DNA of 64,000 nucleotides from Lignipirellula cremea (GTDB taxonomy: Bacteria > Planctomycetota > Planctomycetia > Pirellulales > Pirellulaceae), in contig NZ_CP036433.1 in the NCBI RefSeq assembly GCF_007751035.1, positions 62,001 to 126,000 of the forward strand, in the 5' to 3' direction. Positions 63,838-64,000 of this stretch are shown piece after piece. Each line of letters begins with the position of its first letter. Position 1 is the stretch's first letter. Under the pieces are notes generated by a model. That model was not told the origin of the DNA and ran no database searches. It saw nothing but the letters and a program-made list of their open reading frames with translations. A program made the position numbers and the translations under genes.

Positions 63838-64000
63838 TTATGGGGCAGCTGACGGCGGTATCTGTGACTCGACCGTAACCCGCAGCACGAGCGGTCCGAT
63901 AGACGGCTTCGTGACGGAATAGACCAGCAGATCGTTGGGAGCGAGCGAAGGGTCGGCGTGGCGTGAAGTAACCGCCTGCACCTCGGGCCAGAATTGGCGA
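63838..64000 (-). CDS. C-terminal 53 residues of an unknown protein (cut by window edge)
   Basis: An open minus-strand frame enters at the window edge and ends with TAA at 63838-63840, 45 bases upstream of the DUF1257 gene. The visible end contains FWPEVQAVTSRHADPSLAPN and PLVLRVTVESQIPPSAAP. I do not recognise it. Its direction and spacing suggest it belongs to the same operon, so the cluster continues beyond the window. Confidence 0.55.
   Translation of the reverse strand, partial: RQFWPEVQAVTSRHADPSLAPNDLLVYSVTKPSIGPLVLRVTVESQIPPSAAP

Noticed and set aside
1-64000. CRISPR arrays, tRNA and rRNA genes
   Set aside because: No regularly spaced direct repeats, tRNA cloverleaf or rRNA-like conserved stretches were noticed on reading; a dedicated tool could still find a divergent tRNA.

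Overview
The window looks like chromosomal DNA of a planctomycete, probably of the Pirellulales type. The first 50 kb is filled with secreted families that are expanded almost only in Planctomycetota: DUF1501, DUF1552, DUF1549/DUF1553 and DUF1587/1592/1588/1585 proteins, giant PVC-type c-haem dehydrogenase-like proteins, DUF1080 (3-keto-disaccharide hydrolase-like) proteins, a Tat-exported Gfo/Idh/MocA oxidoreductase and PQQ-type beta-propellers. No rRNA, tRNA or CRISPR array was seen.

Layout. 1-13.8 kb (minus strand): a giant c-haem protein cut by the window edge, a DUF1080 protein, a HEAT-repeat protein, a Gfo/Idh/MocA oxidoreductase, an LRR/coiled-coil protein, a DUF1501 plus DUF1549/1553 pair, and a second giant c-haem protein. 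14.0-16.3 kb (plus): a di-haem peroxidase and a YncE-like propeller. 16.3-19.3 kb (minus): an esterase and two DUF1080 proteins. 19.6-25.3 kb (plus): two PQQ-like propellers flanking a ThuA-like protein. 25.6-48.6 kb (plus): an array of five planctomycete cytochrome plus DUF1552/DUF1501 partner pairs, a decayed DUF1501 start, and an orphan DUF1501 gene. 48.7-50.2 kb: a secreted multidomain esterase-like protein.

From 50.3 kb to the window end every gene is on the minus strand and the content changes completely. In transcription order (from 64,000 downwards) it reads: truncated unknown gene, DUF1257 (Ycf35-like), DUF2997, Ycf46-like AAA+ ATPase, a 316-aa helical protein, a 77-aa protein, an intrinsic terminator, an 84-aa protein, a MoaD/ThiS-like ubiquitin-like protein (Ubl), an E2-like domain fused to tandem RING/B-box-like Cys4 repeats, a JAMM (JAB) peptidase, an E1/ThiF-like enzyme, two tiny membrane peptides, Ku, TnsA, TnsB, TnsC, TniQ and an intrinsic terminator.

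The main discovery candidate is this last block. It encodes what appears to be a complete prokaryotic ubiquitin-like conjugation pathway: Ubl, E1, E2 with a fused E3-like zinc module, and a processing/deconjugating protease. It sits beside an AAA+ ATPase with chloroplast/cyanobacterial-type partners, and is directly followed by a Ku protein in operon with a Tn7-like TnsABC-TniQ transposition core. The probable reading is that the Ubl is trimmed by the JAMM enzyme to expose a C-terminal glycine, activated by the E1, passed to the E2-RING-like protein and conjugated to unknown targets. The module may be cargo of, or co-mobilised with, the Tn7-like element. The far end of the element lies outside the window, so its boundaries and target-site duplication could not be defined.
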